From Cladocopium goreaui (lineage: Eukaryota > Sar > Dinophyceae > Suessiales > Symbiodiniaceae), in contig CAMXCT020006575.1 of assembly GCA_947184155.2 (NCBI GenBank), positions 124,001 through 188,000 on the forward strand: a stretch of 64,000 bases of DNA. Direction: 5' to 3'. The notes below the pieces were generated by a model that saw only the letters and a list, made by a program, of their open reading frames with translations, made no database searches and was not told the origin of the DNA. Position 1 is the first letter of the stretch, and each line of letters opens with the position of its first letter. A program made the translations under genes and the position numbers. This document shows positions 24,757 through 37,070 of the stretch, one piece after another.

Positions 24757-25116
24757 GTGCAACCGGTTGTGCTCCGACCACGCGATAGCCTGTCGTCTGC
24801 CTCTTGTGAGCTTCAAGCACCACCTGGTCATCTATGCTTGACCACTTCGCGGGAGCAGTGCCCGGTTGCTCCAATCAAACGACTCAAATACTCGGACTTT
24901 TTGGCTGGATATATGAACACTGGGCGCCTTGACATGCAACATTCATGTAGATTCATGGGATTACTTTTCAAAGTAATGGTCCCTTCAGTGGCTAAAGGAT
25001 ACACATTTACATCAAAACAGAGAAAAGTACCACTTAATTCAGACTCAAAAGTCTCCGAGGTTGCCCAAAACTCGAAGCCACAAAAATGCCGTTTGGTTGG
25101 GAATTTACGGCCTTGA
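24757..25116 (+). CDS. Unassigned exon candidate
   Basis: Follows a CAGGTG acceptor-like site. The frame reads VVLRPRDSLSSASCELQAPP and continues to a stop at 25,116. The first ~50 codons look coding, the rest less so. I do not recognise a domain. Confidence 0.25.
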   Translation: MQPVVLRPRDSLSSASCELQAPPGHLCLTTSREQCPVAPIKRLKYSDFLAGYMNTGRLDMQHSCRFMGLLFKVMVPSVAKGYTFTSKQRKVPLNSDSKVSEVAQNSKPQKCRLVGNLRP

Positions 25117-25457
25117 GTTGGTGATTGCAGGACAAATGGTTCGATGGAACAGACAAGGGTAATCAACCCACTACTCAATGCAATCATTTCTTTTACTTTT
25201 ATTTGACATTTTGTTTGGTTGGCAGCCAGGTGGCATGATTTTGTGGATGCAAACCAAAGATCAAAACCATCTCAAAGCCATGAGGTTGCTGTGATCCTGA
25301 GGTCCAAAGTTTCCACTGATGAAATGATGGCTCCATGTTTTCTGCACAAAAAGCGGAATAGAAGTAGAAATGTTACGACCCCATTGCCCCCACTGTATAG
25401 TCTACATATAGTTCACCATTTGCGGTAGTAACTATAGCTATGAGACCAACCCTCTGA

Positions 25458-26654
25458 CAAAAAATAATTGCTTTACTTCGTGTGATCCCCACCATGACAT
25501 TTATACATTTTCTTACTGGAAAATCTTCTGGCATTCTATCTGACATATCTTCTGGCATTCTATCTGGCATATCTTCTGGCATATCTTCTGGCATATGTTC
25601 TGGCACATCTTCTGGCATTCTATCTGGCAAATCTTCTGGCATTCTATCTGACATATCTTCTGGCATTCTATCTGGCATTCTATCTGGCATCTTCTGGCAT
25701 CTGGCATATCTATTCTGACATATCTTCTGGCATTCTATCTGGCATCTGGCATATCTGGCATATCTTCTGGCATTCTATCTGGCAGATCTCATGGCATTCT
25801 ATCTGGCATTCTATCTGGCATATCTCATGGCATTCTATCTGGCATATCTCATGGCATTCTATCTGGCATATCTTCTGGCATATATTCTGACATATCTTCT
25901 GGCATTCTATCTGGCATTCTATCTGGCATATCTTCTGGCATTCTATCTGACATATCTTCTGGCATTCTATCTGGCATATCTTCTGGCATATCTTCTGGCA
26001 TTCTATCTGGCATATCTTCTGGCATTCTATCTGGCATATCTCATGGCATTTTATCTGGCATATCTTCTGGCATTCTATCTGACATTCCATCTGGCATATC
26101 TTCTGGCATTCTATCTGGCCGTTGAGGTCCAGCGGTGCACACTGAGCTGGGCAGGTCCCAGGTTGAGGTCCAGCGGTGCACACTGAGCTGGGCAGGTCCC
26201 AGGTTGAGGTCCAGCGGTGCACACTGAGCTGGGAAGGTCCCCGGTTGAGGTCCAGCGGTGCACACTGAGCTGGGCAGGTCCCAGGTTGAGGCACTGAGCT
26301 GGGCAGCTCGCAGGTTGAGGTCCAGCGGTGCACACTGAGCTGGGCAGGTCCCCGGTTGAGGTCCAGCGGTGCACACTGAGCTGGGCAGCTCGCAGGTTGA
26401 GGTGCAGCTCGCAGGTTGAGGTCCAGCGGTGCACACTGAGCTGGGCAGCTCGCAGGTTGAGGTCCAGCAGTGCGCACTGAGCTGGGAAGTTGGCGAAGAG
26501 CTTGGCGACGAGTTGGCAAGGTTGGCAAGGCGGAAGTGGAGGTGGAAGAGGCGGAGGCGAGGAGGAGAGCGAGGAGGACAGCTAGTCGAGGAGGAGGAGG
26601 AGGAGGAGCATGCGCTCTGATAAAATCTAACAACCCTCACCTGGCAGGTGGGGA
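25458..26654 (+). repeat. Composite minisatellite element, copy 1 (full)
   Basis: Five parts in order: a unique left end (AATAATTGCTTTACTTCG, then TGATCCCCACCATGACAT); a 12-bp minisatellite of TCTGGCATATCT-type monomers to about 26,118; a 41-bp minisatellite starting GGTTGAGGTCCAGCGG to about 26,490; a GA-rich GAGGAG tract; and a right end AATCTAACAACCCTCACCTG to about 26,654. The same order recurs at 42,382-43,451, with partial copies at 29,291-29,376 and 44,045-44,248. Open frames inside (Met-Pro-Asp-Arg repeats) are by-products of a 12-bp period. Confidence 0.85.
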
Positions 26655-26809
26655 ATAAACGAAGCTGTCAAGACCAGAATCAATCGCTCGAAACGAGCAA
26701 AAAAACTGCTGGCAGCTTGAAAAAAATGAAAGAGCAGTAACTTGTGTGCTTTTGGGAGGTGCAGGTATGCAGCTGCTTCATATGGCGCGACCCCGGAATG
26801 TTAAGCCAG

Positions 26810-27098
26810 GTCAGAGGATAGACGCCAACCAGCCATTGCTTTGTGCGTTTTCGAAGCCCGGACCTCTCGGAAAGTGGAGTACTATGCGCAGTCCATTTCT
26901 CGACATTTTTTTACGGAGCTATCTGAGTTTTGGGATGGAGGCAAACTCCGAAAGCTTCAGCAGGACGTGGAAGAAAACATCCGATTCATTGCCAAGACTT
27001 TCTCCAACCGGACGAACTCTTCCTTGCCTGAACGATTCAATGTCATTCACGAAGTGCAGGTCGATCTTGCGGAAGATAAGACAACAAATGTTACATAG
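26810..27098 (+). CDS. Unassigned exon candidate
   Basis: After a CCAGG acceptor-like site the frame reads ALCVFEARTSRKVEYYAQSI and then a helical charged segment to ERFNVIHEVQVDLAEDKT. Composition is protein-like and the strand matches the NO VEIN-like exons upstream, so it may be a later exon of that gene with the composite repeat in the intervening intron. No motif identifies it. Confidence 0.35.
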
Positions 27099-27163
27099 TT
27101 ACATATAGTTACTAAGACCATGCACGTCCCTAGAAACCCGCAATACAACATGCATATCTGTGA

Positions 27164-28078
27164 TATGGGGGGGGAAGGGTGGGGTGGGGTGGGGCAATAA
27201 CGTTCATGTCAAGTGGCACACGCACGTCATGTTGCTACGCATCTTCTCTTGCACTTCACGTCATGCTACGCTCTGGGGCACTTGCACACACACGTCATGC
27301 TACGCTCTGGGATCTTCTCTTGCACTTGCACACACACGTCATGCTACGCTCTGGGATCTTCTCTTGCACTTGCACACACACGTCATGCTACGCTCTGGGA
27401 TCTTCTCTTGCACTTGCACACACACACACACACACGCACACGTCATGCTACGCTCTGGGATCTTCTCTTGCACTGCACACACACGTCATGCTACGCTCTG
27501 GGATCTTCTCTTGCACTTGCACACACACGTCATGCTACGCTCTGGGATCTTCTCTTGCACTTGCACACGCGCGTCATGCTACGCTCTGGGATCTTCTCTT
27601 GCACTTGCACACACACACACACGTCATGCTACGCTCTGGGATGTTCTTTAGCACTTTCACATACACGTCATGCTACGCTCTGGGATCTTCTCTTGCACTT
27701 GCACACACACACACGTCATGCTACGCTCTGGGATCTTCTCTTGCACTTGCACACACACACACACACGTCATGCTACGCTCTGGGATCTTCTCTTGCACTT
27801 GCACACACACGTCATGCTACGCTCTGGGATCTTCTCTTGCACTTGCACACGCACACGCACGTCATGCTACGCTCTGGGATCTTCTCTTGCACTTGCACGC
27901 ACACGTCATGCTACGCTCTGGGATCTTCTCTTGCACTTGCGCACACACGTCATGCTACGCTCTGGGATCTTCTCTTGCACTTGCACACACACACACGTCA
28001 TGCTACGCTCTGGGATCTTCTCTTGCACTCGCACACACACGTCATGCTACGCTCTGAGATCTTCTTTTGCACTTGCAA
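27164..28078 (+). repeat. G-rich head plus 44-bp minisatellite (~18 units)
   Basis: A G/T-rich leader (GGGGTGGGGTGGGG) is followed by AATAACGTTCATG and then about 18 units of 44 bp. Each unit has a variable (CA)n block, GTCATGCTACGCTCTGGG and ATCTTCTCTTGCACTTG. Related heads occur at 37,660-37,900 (same strand) and 48,690-48,850 (opposite strand). The three open plus frames through it are repeat artefacts. Confidence 0.92.
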
Positions 28079-28592
28079 TACATGAAATTTCCTGTCCCGA
28101 TGTCGAAATTTAATGTGCCAAGTCATACACGAAACGCAATGAAAAACATGTGTTTTTGTCATCCCAAGTTAGTTTCAGACGCTGTCATCTTCAACACTGA
28201 AATGAATGAATGATATGTTAACAATGAATCCATGATGATCTGTCAAAAAACCAACATGAAAGTGCAACCATCTGCAAAACCTTAGATCCAAGTTCAACAA
28301 AAACGTCATGCTCACCTGGCAGCAAAAGACGCGCGGGTTTCTATGGACGTGCAGCCTAAGAATGCTGGTTGAAATTCGTGAGTATTTTTGGCAGGCTTTG
28401 GATGTCGCTACACACGAGGTTTGGTTTCGAATTTTCGCCGTGTGTGCAAACATGAGTTTAGATTGGAGGCACCTGCAGGTACAAGGTTGTTTCATGTTAT
28501 TTCTAGATACACCGTAGGAATTTGAGTGTGATTCCTGTATGAACAAATTGATGTCCAGCTAAACCAAGTTTCCACTTTGTTGTGACCTTTCG
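28079..28592. other. Intergenic or intronic stretch
   Basis: A short open segment at 28,308-28,500 reads RMLVEIREYFWQALDVATHE and could be a small exon. Otherwise nothing recognisable. Confidence 0.25.
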
Positions 28593-29280
28593 GAGGTGGC
28601 AGCTCAAAGAGCAGGGTGTCAAAATGCCAGAGTGCAGAAGAAACATTGGATTTGGCATTTGGAGACAGTGCTCCCAATTGACCCGAGAGAAGCTTGGCGT
28701 CGACTGCTCTCGGGGGAAGAGCTATGTCCGGAACCGCGTGCAGAAGTGGCTGATGAAGCCAGGCAGACTGAGGCAGAGCCAGCAGAGGACTCAAGGCAAA
28801 CTGACAGCGCTGACGTGCGCAGAGCGATGGAGACCCAGGAGCCGCAGCCAATGCAATGGGCAAGCGACAGCGACAATGAGGAGGTGGGGAACGGGAACAA
28901 CGCTCTCGGTAGTTTTGTTCAACGGCAGCTGGATGCCTGTTTGCGACATCTTCAGGATTTTTCTTCGGTGTACGCTTTTGAATCAGCTATTCTCCCTTTT
29001 CGACTTCACCAAATCTTCAAAACGCACCTTCAAATGATTTGAAGAACATTTCAAAAATGGAAACATGATGAAATATGAAAGGTCTTCATATCACGTGGCT
29101 GAGGATCGCGAGAAAGAAATCAAGCGGCCCACAGTTCGACCCGTCTCAGTCTTCACATCCTTCATGCCACATGGTGCCCCTCTCGGTGAGGGAGAGGGCG
29201 CCACAGGCACATGGGCAGGACGTTACCGACCACATGTGGCTACCACTGATCTGTCAGCCGCAAGTGCAGGAACAAAATTA
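28593..29280 (+). CDS. Unassigned acidic exon candidates
   Basis: From 28,593 (after a CAG-type acceptor) a frame reads IDPREAWRRLLSGEELCPEP and then a Glu/Ala/Asp-rich low-complexity region ending near DSDNEE (about 28,890). A second piece at 29,110-29,280 has FDPSQSSHP and QPQVQEQN. It looks like the disordered acidic region of a larger protein. No domain is recognised. Confidence 0.33.
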
Positions 29281-29290
29281 GTTATATGAA

Positions 29291-29376
29291 TTTACTTTAC
29301 TTCGAGTTATCCCCACCATGACATTTATACATTTTGTTACTGGCAAATCTTCTGGCATTCTATCTGACATACCTTC
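29291..29376 (+). repeat. Composite minisatellite element, partial copy (left end only)
   Basis: Matches the left end of the composite element (TTTACTTCG, CCCCACCATGACATTTATAC) plus about two 12-bp monomers, then stops abruptly at about 29,376. Confidence 0.8.
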
Positions 29377-29409
29377 TTAGTGGACATTATTAGTGGAAAA
29401 TAGTGATTT

Positions 29410-30340
29410 GCTGCGCGTGATGCCACATGTCATGCAGGACAAGCGGGACAAGATGCCAAAGGAGACAAAGGGCCAATTGATCCGTCCATTGGCAAGCATG
29501 GCTGGCATGGGTATAGAACCGGTGCTGGAAACGATGGCTGCTTGATAGCACTTGAGGTGGCTTTGTACCAATTTCCATGGTTTTTTGGGCAATTTTAGTG
29601 CCGAGTCAATCCCGATTGACTTCATGGCCTCGTATGCTGAACCTCTTGATTTAAAGCTACATCAACAACAAGTCCTTTGAGTGATTCAGCTTGTGATTTG
29701 TCAATGTTTCACATAAGCCTGTGCTACTCTCCTGGCCTTGTAAGGAATGTTTGAAAAATAGAAACTTGAGGTTTGCATAAGTGAAAGGGTGGTGTCATGC
29801 AGGAGCTGATGGCCAAGATGCTGAAGATCAGCCAACTGATCCATGCAGCGGCAAGCGCTGGCATGGGCATGGCAGTGGCAGAAATCATGGCTGCTTGATG
29901 GCAATGAGAAACGACGTTCCTTTCGTTCCTTTCCAATGTTGACGGTTTCAGACAACGTGAGCGGGCTGACTTCCAGCATCGAGGTGAAATTCCAATGAAT
30001 TCGGTGGCTGCATTTGCTGAACCTATCTGAACCTCTTGATTTCAATCTACTTGAGTGATTCAACTTCTGTTTTTCGCAGGCAAGGATGGTTCCAAAGCCA
30101 ACCATTGGGGGCAAAGTGGACGCTCTGACGGGAACATGCCAGACGGAGGTGATGACGCCGTTCGCTGGCATGTCAACTGGACGAATGGCGCCGCCAATGG
30201 CGCCGCCAATGGCGCCGCCAATGGCCACGATGGCCATGACGCAAACGGGCAGCCAAGTTCCACATCTAAGTCCAACAGATGGCAGGGGCGCTCTCGGGAG
30301 GCGTGGAGCGGAGTCACATCATGACATGAAAGTCGTTTGA
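29410..30340 (+). CDS. Duplicated Met-rich exon cassette plus a Gly/Asn/Ala-rich exon
   Basis: Two similar cassettes, near 29,425-29,545 and 29,792-29,897, encode VMQDKRDKMPKE...SMAGMGIEPV and VMQELMAKMLKI...SAGMGMAVAE. Both end in ATGGCTGCTTGAT. Downstream intron-like text (CTGAACCTCTTGATTT, then TTGAGTGATTCA) is also shared, so exon and intron were duplicated together with a period of about 370 bp. A third exon candidate at 30,079-30,340 contains three copies of ATGGCGCCGCCA, giving Met-Ala-Pro-Pro or Asn-Gly-Ala-Ala repeats depending on frame. The function is unknown. Confidence 0.35.
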
Positions 30341-32231
30341 TGGCAAAAAGCATTGAAGAGACAATCGTCAGACCTCCAGTTGCATCCATTTGCTATTACT
30401 ATGGATGTTAGTTGCTTTGGGAGGGGCCTGGTGGGACCAACGTTGAGCGCAACGGAAATCAGACAGGCATCGGCTGGATCTGTGGGTGTCAGCAACATTT
30501 TTGTCACTTCTTTTGGTGATTTTGCACTGCGACTATTTACATCGACGCTTGCCTTTGTTGCATTGTCTCCTCACAGTTTGTTCACCTATGAGCAGATTTC
30601 AATGAAGGGAGAGCAGAGCCGTCAAACGACTAGCAATGGAAATTTGGAAGTTTGTGTAAAATGCAGCAGTTCATTGCATATTTGGGGCCGGAACAGTCAC
30701 TATTTCGGGAAAATCCTCATCTAGAAAGTGCGCCACACCGCCACTTGCAGAGACATTGAAGTAACTTATTGTAGATGAATGTATTGCACTTAAAGATCAT
30801 TTCGAGAAGCAGTTCAGAGTGATAGCAAGAACCAGTGTACTCTGCCAGACTTGTTCGCCACCTTGCAGGGTCCATGGGGCTTTCGGGGACTTTAAAAACG
30901 GGGCGCTCGGCCGCTCCTGGCCGCAGCTTGAGCGCACCAGCAGAAGTGATGAGGCGAGGAGCTAAGTGTGATGAGTACTGCAAGTTTGATGATGATTTCA
31001 TATGATTTCAGTACTTTTTTGCTGTTTGATTTGTCTGTAGTGTTTTGTGATGTTTTGCGGGTCAGAATTCAGATCATGACAGGTATGACAGGTCATAGCA
31101 GTCTTCAATTTTTTTTGCAACATTTGGGCAGGAATGCAGCAGCATGTCGGCACAAAAAATTCTCCTTGTGTCTTTTGGCCGCTGAATGTATACTGGATGA
31201 GTGAAGAGGAGACCCAACAAGTTGGCACTTCCACTTGCTGATGCTCATGGTGTTCCTCATGGTGTTTCTGCACAGGCCGACTTTGCTGAAATAATTTGAA
31301 TTTGAAACAGCTGCCTCATGTGTCAGTTTGATCAGCTGCCTCTTGTTTGATTTGCGTTGTTTCTACGGGAGATTGTAGTTTAACAATTTTCATTGCTGCG
31401 CATGTGCTCTCGCAGACTTTTTGCAGGTCCGTGCCAGTATCATCGAATCTATGCTGGAGCCTTTCGCAAGCCATTTGAAGACTGACCCTGCGGTCATGGA
31501 GATTTTGTGGCGCCACTTGGTTCCAGTTTTCAGATGTTTTCAGCAGAGTATGGAGACTCTTCGTCCTTTGTTCAACTTCTTGCCTTGATCCAGTAGATCC
31601 ACCTCTCAGGAATTTTCTATGAGAATAGAGGGCCACAAGATGCTTAGCTGAACTGCATTCTTTCGACACAGCTGTGAAACAACAATTCTGCTTTGGCCGC
31701 TGGAAATGGTTGAAAGATGTTGAAAGCTCAAGATTTCCCTCAGGTCCTTTATTCACCCGATCTTCCTGAAAAGCAGATGCCCTATGATGATTGGGCTTGG
31801 CTCTTAGACGGCTTTGGACACCCTTTGGACACCCTTTATCACGGTGCTAGGTTGGATTTCCACATGTTTGTACGAAGGTGTTCATCGACACAATCTTCTA
31901 CACCCACGAAAACATCGCCACCACGCAGCCCGGACAAGACATTCATCGGCTTCGCAAATTGCCTATTACACGGTTGCCCCTGCGCCAATCACAGGACTTT
32001 CATCGGCCTGATGTTGGTACCGATGGATTCGTATCGTACAAATGATGATGATGAATGTGTCAACATGCTGCAGTGGGACACTATAACTAAATCGCTAAAT
32101 CGCAGATGGTAAAACCGTCAACATCTTGTCGCGCAACGTTAAGGTTCTCCCATGGATCGTATTCTGGCCACGACATCCAAAGCTTGGCGGAGGACTCACG
32201 GCTTTGTTTTCGATGTTTTTTGTGTTTTTTT
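30341..32231. other. Stretch with one weak exon candidate
   Basis: No clear gene. At 31,741-31,900 a frame after CAG reads YSPDLPEKQMPYDDWAWLLD and may be an exon. The rest shows no domain, RNA gene or strong repeat. Confidence 0.25.
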
Positions 32232-35200
32232 TTCCCCTGCCAGGTGAGGATCTCAACTTCTGATATCACAGGTGCAACTCCCAAAGGTGCCAAGTCATGG
32301 CGAGCTTCAGCTCCGGGCTGAACACAAACAGGTTTACCTGTATGGGGTTCTTACTCCTTTCAAAGGGTTGCGGGTGTCTTGGGCCGCATGAGTTTACACT
32401 TGTCTCCCACTTGTCTCCCACACTTGTTTCCCACACTTGTCTCCCACTCTGGATGCCTTGGGCCGCATGAGTTTACACTTGTCTCCTACACTTGTCTTCC
32501 ACACCTTGTCTCCCACTCTGGGTGTCTTGGGCCGCATGAGTTTACACTTGTCTCCCACTTGTCTCCCACACTTGTTTCCCACACTTGTCTCGCACTCTGG
32601 GTGCCTTGGGCCGCATGAGTTTACACTTGTCTCCCACTTGTCTCTCCCACTTGTCTGGCACTCTGGGTGCCTTGGGCCGCATGAGTCTACACTTGTCTTC
32701 CATTTGTCTCCCACACTTGTCTCCCACTCTGGGTGTCTTGGGCCGCATGAGTTTACACTTGTCTCCCACTTGTCTCCCACTCTGGGTGCCTTGGGCCGCA
32801 TGAGTTTACACTTGTCTCCCACACTTGTCTCCCACACTTGTCTTCCACACTTGTCTCCCGCTTGGTTACCTTGGGCCGCGTGAGTTTACACTTGTCTCCC
32901 ACACTTGTCTCCCACACTTATCTCCCACACTTGTCTCCCACTCTGGGTGCCTTGGGCCGCATGAGTTTACACTTGTCTTCCACTTCTCTCCCACACTTGT
33001 CTCCCACTCTGGTGGCCTTGGGCCGCATGAGTTTACACTTGTCTCCCACTTGTCTCCCACTCTGGGTGCCTTGGGCCGCATGAGTTTACACTTGTCTCCT
33101 ACACTTGTCTTCCACGCTTGTCTCCCACTCTGGGTGTCTTGGGCCGCATCATTTTACACTTGTCTCCCAATTGTCCCTCACACTTGGGTGCCTTGGGCCG
33201 CATGAGTTTGCACTTGTCTTCCACTTGTCTCCCACACTTGTCTTTCACTCTGGGTGTCTTGGGCCGCATGAGTTTACACTTGTCTCCCACACTTGTCTCC
33301 CACACTTGTCTCCCACACTTATCTCCCACACATGTCTCCCACTCTGGTTGCCTTGGGCTGCATGAGTGTTGTCTCCCACTTGTCTCCCACACTTGTCTCG
33401 CACTCTGGGTGCCTTGGGCCGCATGAGTTTACACTTGTCTTCCATTTGTCTCCCACACGTGTCTCCCACTCAAGGTGCCTTGGGCCGCATGAGTTTACAC
33501 TTGTCTCCCACTTGTCTTCCGCACTTGTCTCCCACTCTGGGTGCCTTGGGCCGAATGATTTTACACTTGTCTCTCACTTGTCCGTTACACTTGGGTGCCT
33601 TGGGCCGCATGAGTTTACACTTGTCTTCCACTTGTCTCCCACACTTGTCTCCCACACTTGTCTCCCACTCTGGTGGCCTTGGGCCGCATGAGTTTACATT
33701 TGTCTCCTACACTTGTCTTCCACACTTGTCTCCCGCTCTGGGTGTCTTGGGCCGCATGAGTCAGTTTACACTTGTCTCCCACTTGTCTTCCACACTTGTT
33801 TCCCACACTTGTCTCGCACTCTGGGTGCCTTGGGCCGCATGAGTTTACACTTGTCTCCCACACTTATCTTCCACACTTGTCTCCCACTCTGGGTGCCTTG
33901 GGCCGCATGAGTTTACACTTCTCTCCCACTTTTGTCTCCCACACTTATCTCCCACACTTGTCTCCCACTCTGGGTGCCTTGGGCCGCATGAGTTTACACT
34001 TGTCTTCCACTTGTCTTCCGCACTTGTCTCCCACTCTGGGTGCCTTGGGCCGCATCATTTTACACTTGTCTCCCGCTTGTCCCTCACACTCTGGTTTCCT
34101 TGGGCTGCATGAGTTTACACTTGTCTTCCACTTGTCTCCCAACACTTGTCTTTCACTCTGGGTGCCTTGGGCCGCATGAGTTTACACTTGTCTCCCACAC
34201 TTGTCTTCCACACTTGTCTCCCACTCTGGTTACCTTGGGCCGCATGAGTTTACACTTGTCTCCCACACATGTCTCCCACAGTTATCTCCCACACTTGTCT
34301 CCCACTCTGGGTGCCTTGGGCCGCATGAGTTTACACTTGTCTTCCACTTCTCTCCCACACTTGTCTCCCACTCTGGGTGCCTTGGGCCGCATGAGTTTAC
34401 ACTTGTCTCCCACTTGTCTCCCACTTGTGTCCCACTCTGGGTGCCTTGGGCCGCATGAGTTTACACTTGTCTCCTACACTTGTCTTCCACGCTTCTCTCC
34501 CACTCTGGGTGTCTTGGGCCGCATCATTTTACACTTGTCTCCCACTTGTCCCTCACACTTGGGTGCCTTGGGCCACATGAGTTTACACTTGTCTTCCACT
34601 TGTCTCCCACACTTGTCTCCCACACTTGTCTCCCACTCTGGGTGCCTTGGGCCGCATGAGTTTGCACTTGTCTCCCACTTGTTTCCCACTTGTCTCCCAC
34701 ACATGTCTCCCACTCTGGTGGCCTTGGGCCGCATGAGTTTACACTTGCCTCCCACACTTGTTTCCCACACTTGTCTCGCACTCTGGGTGCTTGGGCCGCA
34801 TGAGTTTACACTTGTCTTCCATTTGTCTCCCACGCGTGTCTCCCACTCAAGGTGCCTTGGGCCGCATGAGTTTACACTTGTCTCCCACTTGTCTTCCGCA
34901 CTTGTCTCCCACTCTGGGTGCCTTGGGCCGAATGATTTATAACACTTGTCCCTCACTTGTCCCTCACACTTGGGTGCCTTGGGCCGCATGAGTTTACACT
35001 TGTCTTCCACTTGGCTCCCACAGTTGTCTCCGACTCTGGGTGCCTTGGGCCGCATGAGTTTACACTTGTCTCCCACTTGTCCCTCACACTTGTCTCCCAC
35101 TCTGGGTGCCTTGGGCCACATGAGTTTACACTTGTCTCCTACACTTGTCTTCCACACTTGTCTGCCACTCTGGGTGTCTTGGGCCGCATGAGTTTACACT

Positions 35201-37070
35201 TGTCTCCCACTTGTCTCCCACACTTGTTTCCCACACTTGTCTCGCACTCTGGGCGCCTTGGGCCGCATGAGTTTACACTTGTCTCCCACACTTGTCTTCC
35301 ACACTTGTCTCCCACTCTGGGTGCCTTGGGCCGCATGAGTTTACACTTGTCTCCCACACATATGTCCCACACTTGTCTCCCACTCTGGGTGCCTTGGGCC
35401 GCATGAGTTTACACTTGTCTTCCACTTGTCTGCCGCACTTGTCTCCCACTCTGGGTGCCTTGGGCCGCATCATTTTACACTTGTCTCCCGCTTGTCCCTC
35501 ACACTCTGGTTTCCTTGGGCTGCATGAGTTTACACTTGTCTCCCACTTGTCTCCCACACTTGTCTTTCACTCTGGGTGCCTTGGGCCGCATGATTTTACA
35601 CTTGTCTCCCACTTGTCTCCCACACTTGTCTCCCACACTTGTCTCCCACTCTGGGTGCCTTGGGCCGCATGAGTTTGCACTTGTCTCCCACTTGTCTCCC
35701 ACACTTGTCTCCCACACTTGTCTCCCACTCTGGTGGCCTTGGGCCGCATGAGTTTACACTTGTCTCTCACTTGTCCCCCACACTTGTCTCCCACTCTGGG
35801 TTCTTTGGGCTGCATGAGCCTACACTTGTCTCCCACACTTGTCTTCCACACTTATCTCTCACTCTGGGTGCCTTGGGCCGCATGATTTTACTCTTGTCTT
35901 CCACCTGTCTCCCACACTTGTCTTTCACTCTGGGTGCCTTGGGCCGCATGATTTTACACTTGTCCCCCACTTGTCTTTCACACTTGTCTCGCACTCTGGG
36001 TGCCTTGGGCCACATGATTTTACACTTGTCTTCCACTTGTCTCCCACACTTGTCTTTCACTCTGGGTGTCTTGGGCCACATGAGTTTACACTTGTCTTCC
36101 ACTTATCTCTCACACTTGTCTCCCAGTCTGGGTGCCTTGGGCCGCATGAGTTTACACTTGTCTTCCACTTGTCTCCCACACTTGTCTTCCACTCCGGGTG
36201 TCTTGGGTTGTCTCCCACACTTGTCTCCCACTCTGGGTGCCTTGGGCCGCATGAGTTTACACTTGTCTTCCACTTGTCTCCCACACTTGTCTTTCACTCT
36301 GGGTGTCTTGGGTCGCATGATTTTCACACTTGTCTCCCGCTTGTCTCCAACACTTGTCTCTCACACTTGTCCCCCACTCTGGGTGCCTTGGGCCGCATGA
36401 GTTTACACTTGTCTTCCACTTGTCTCCCACACTTGTTTCCCACACTTGTGTTCCACACTTGTCTCCCACGCTTGTCTCCCACACTTGTCTGCCACTCTGG
36501 GTTTCTTGGGCCGCATGAGTTTACACTTGTCTCCCCCTTGTCTCCCACACTTCTCTCCCACTCTGGGTGCCTTGGGCCGCATGAGTTTACACTTGTCTCC
36601 CACTTGTCTCCCACACTTGTCTCCCACTCTGGGTGCCTTGGGCCGCATGAGTTTACACTTGTCCCTCACTTGTCCCTCACACTTGGGTGCCTTGGGCCGC
36701 ATGAGTTTACACTTGTCTTCCACTTGTCTCCCACACTTGTCTTTCACTCTGGGTGCCTTGGGCCGCATGATTTTACACTTGCCTCCCACTTGTTTCCCAC
36801 ACATGTCTCCCACTCTGGATGCCTTGGAGCGCATGAGTTTACACTTGTCTCCCACTTGTCTCCCTCACTTGTCTCCCACACTTGTCTTCCACACTTGTCT
36901 CCCACACTTGTCTCCCACACTTGTCTCCCACTCTGGGTTCCTTGGGCCGCATGAGTTTACACTTGTCTCCCCCTTGTCTCCCACACTTGTCTCCCACCCT
37001 GGGTTCCTTGATTCGCATGGACAGTATAATTTAAAATTTCTACATCTGTTTGGGGTCAACGCTGGTATAA
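32232..37070 (+). repeat. Satellite-bearing element, copy 1 (order X-L-array-R)
   Basis: Unique block X (32,232-32,326, CCCCTGCCAGGTGAGGATC to GGGCTGAACACA) abuts block L (32,329-32,371, CAGGTTTACCTGTATGGGG to AAGGGTTGC). Then comes the array (32,372-37,011) and block R (37,012-37,070, ATTCGCATGG to ACGCTGGTATAA). Array units have a 66-bp core (GTGCCTTGGGCCGCATGAG plus TTTACACTTGTCTCCCAC) expanded by extra ACTTGTCTCCCAC 13-mers to 79, 92 bp and more. Open frames on both strands (His/Pro/Leu/Ser-rich plus, Lys/Gly/Cys-rich minus) are repeat artefacts. Confidence 0.9.

Noticed and set aside
25480-26118. CRISPR-like array
   Set aside because: The 12-bp monomers are contiguous with no unique spacers. 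The same applies to the arrays at 27-28, 32-37, 39-44 and 49-51 kb.
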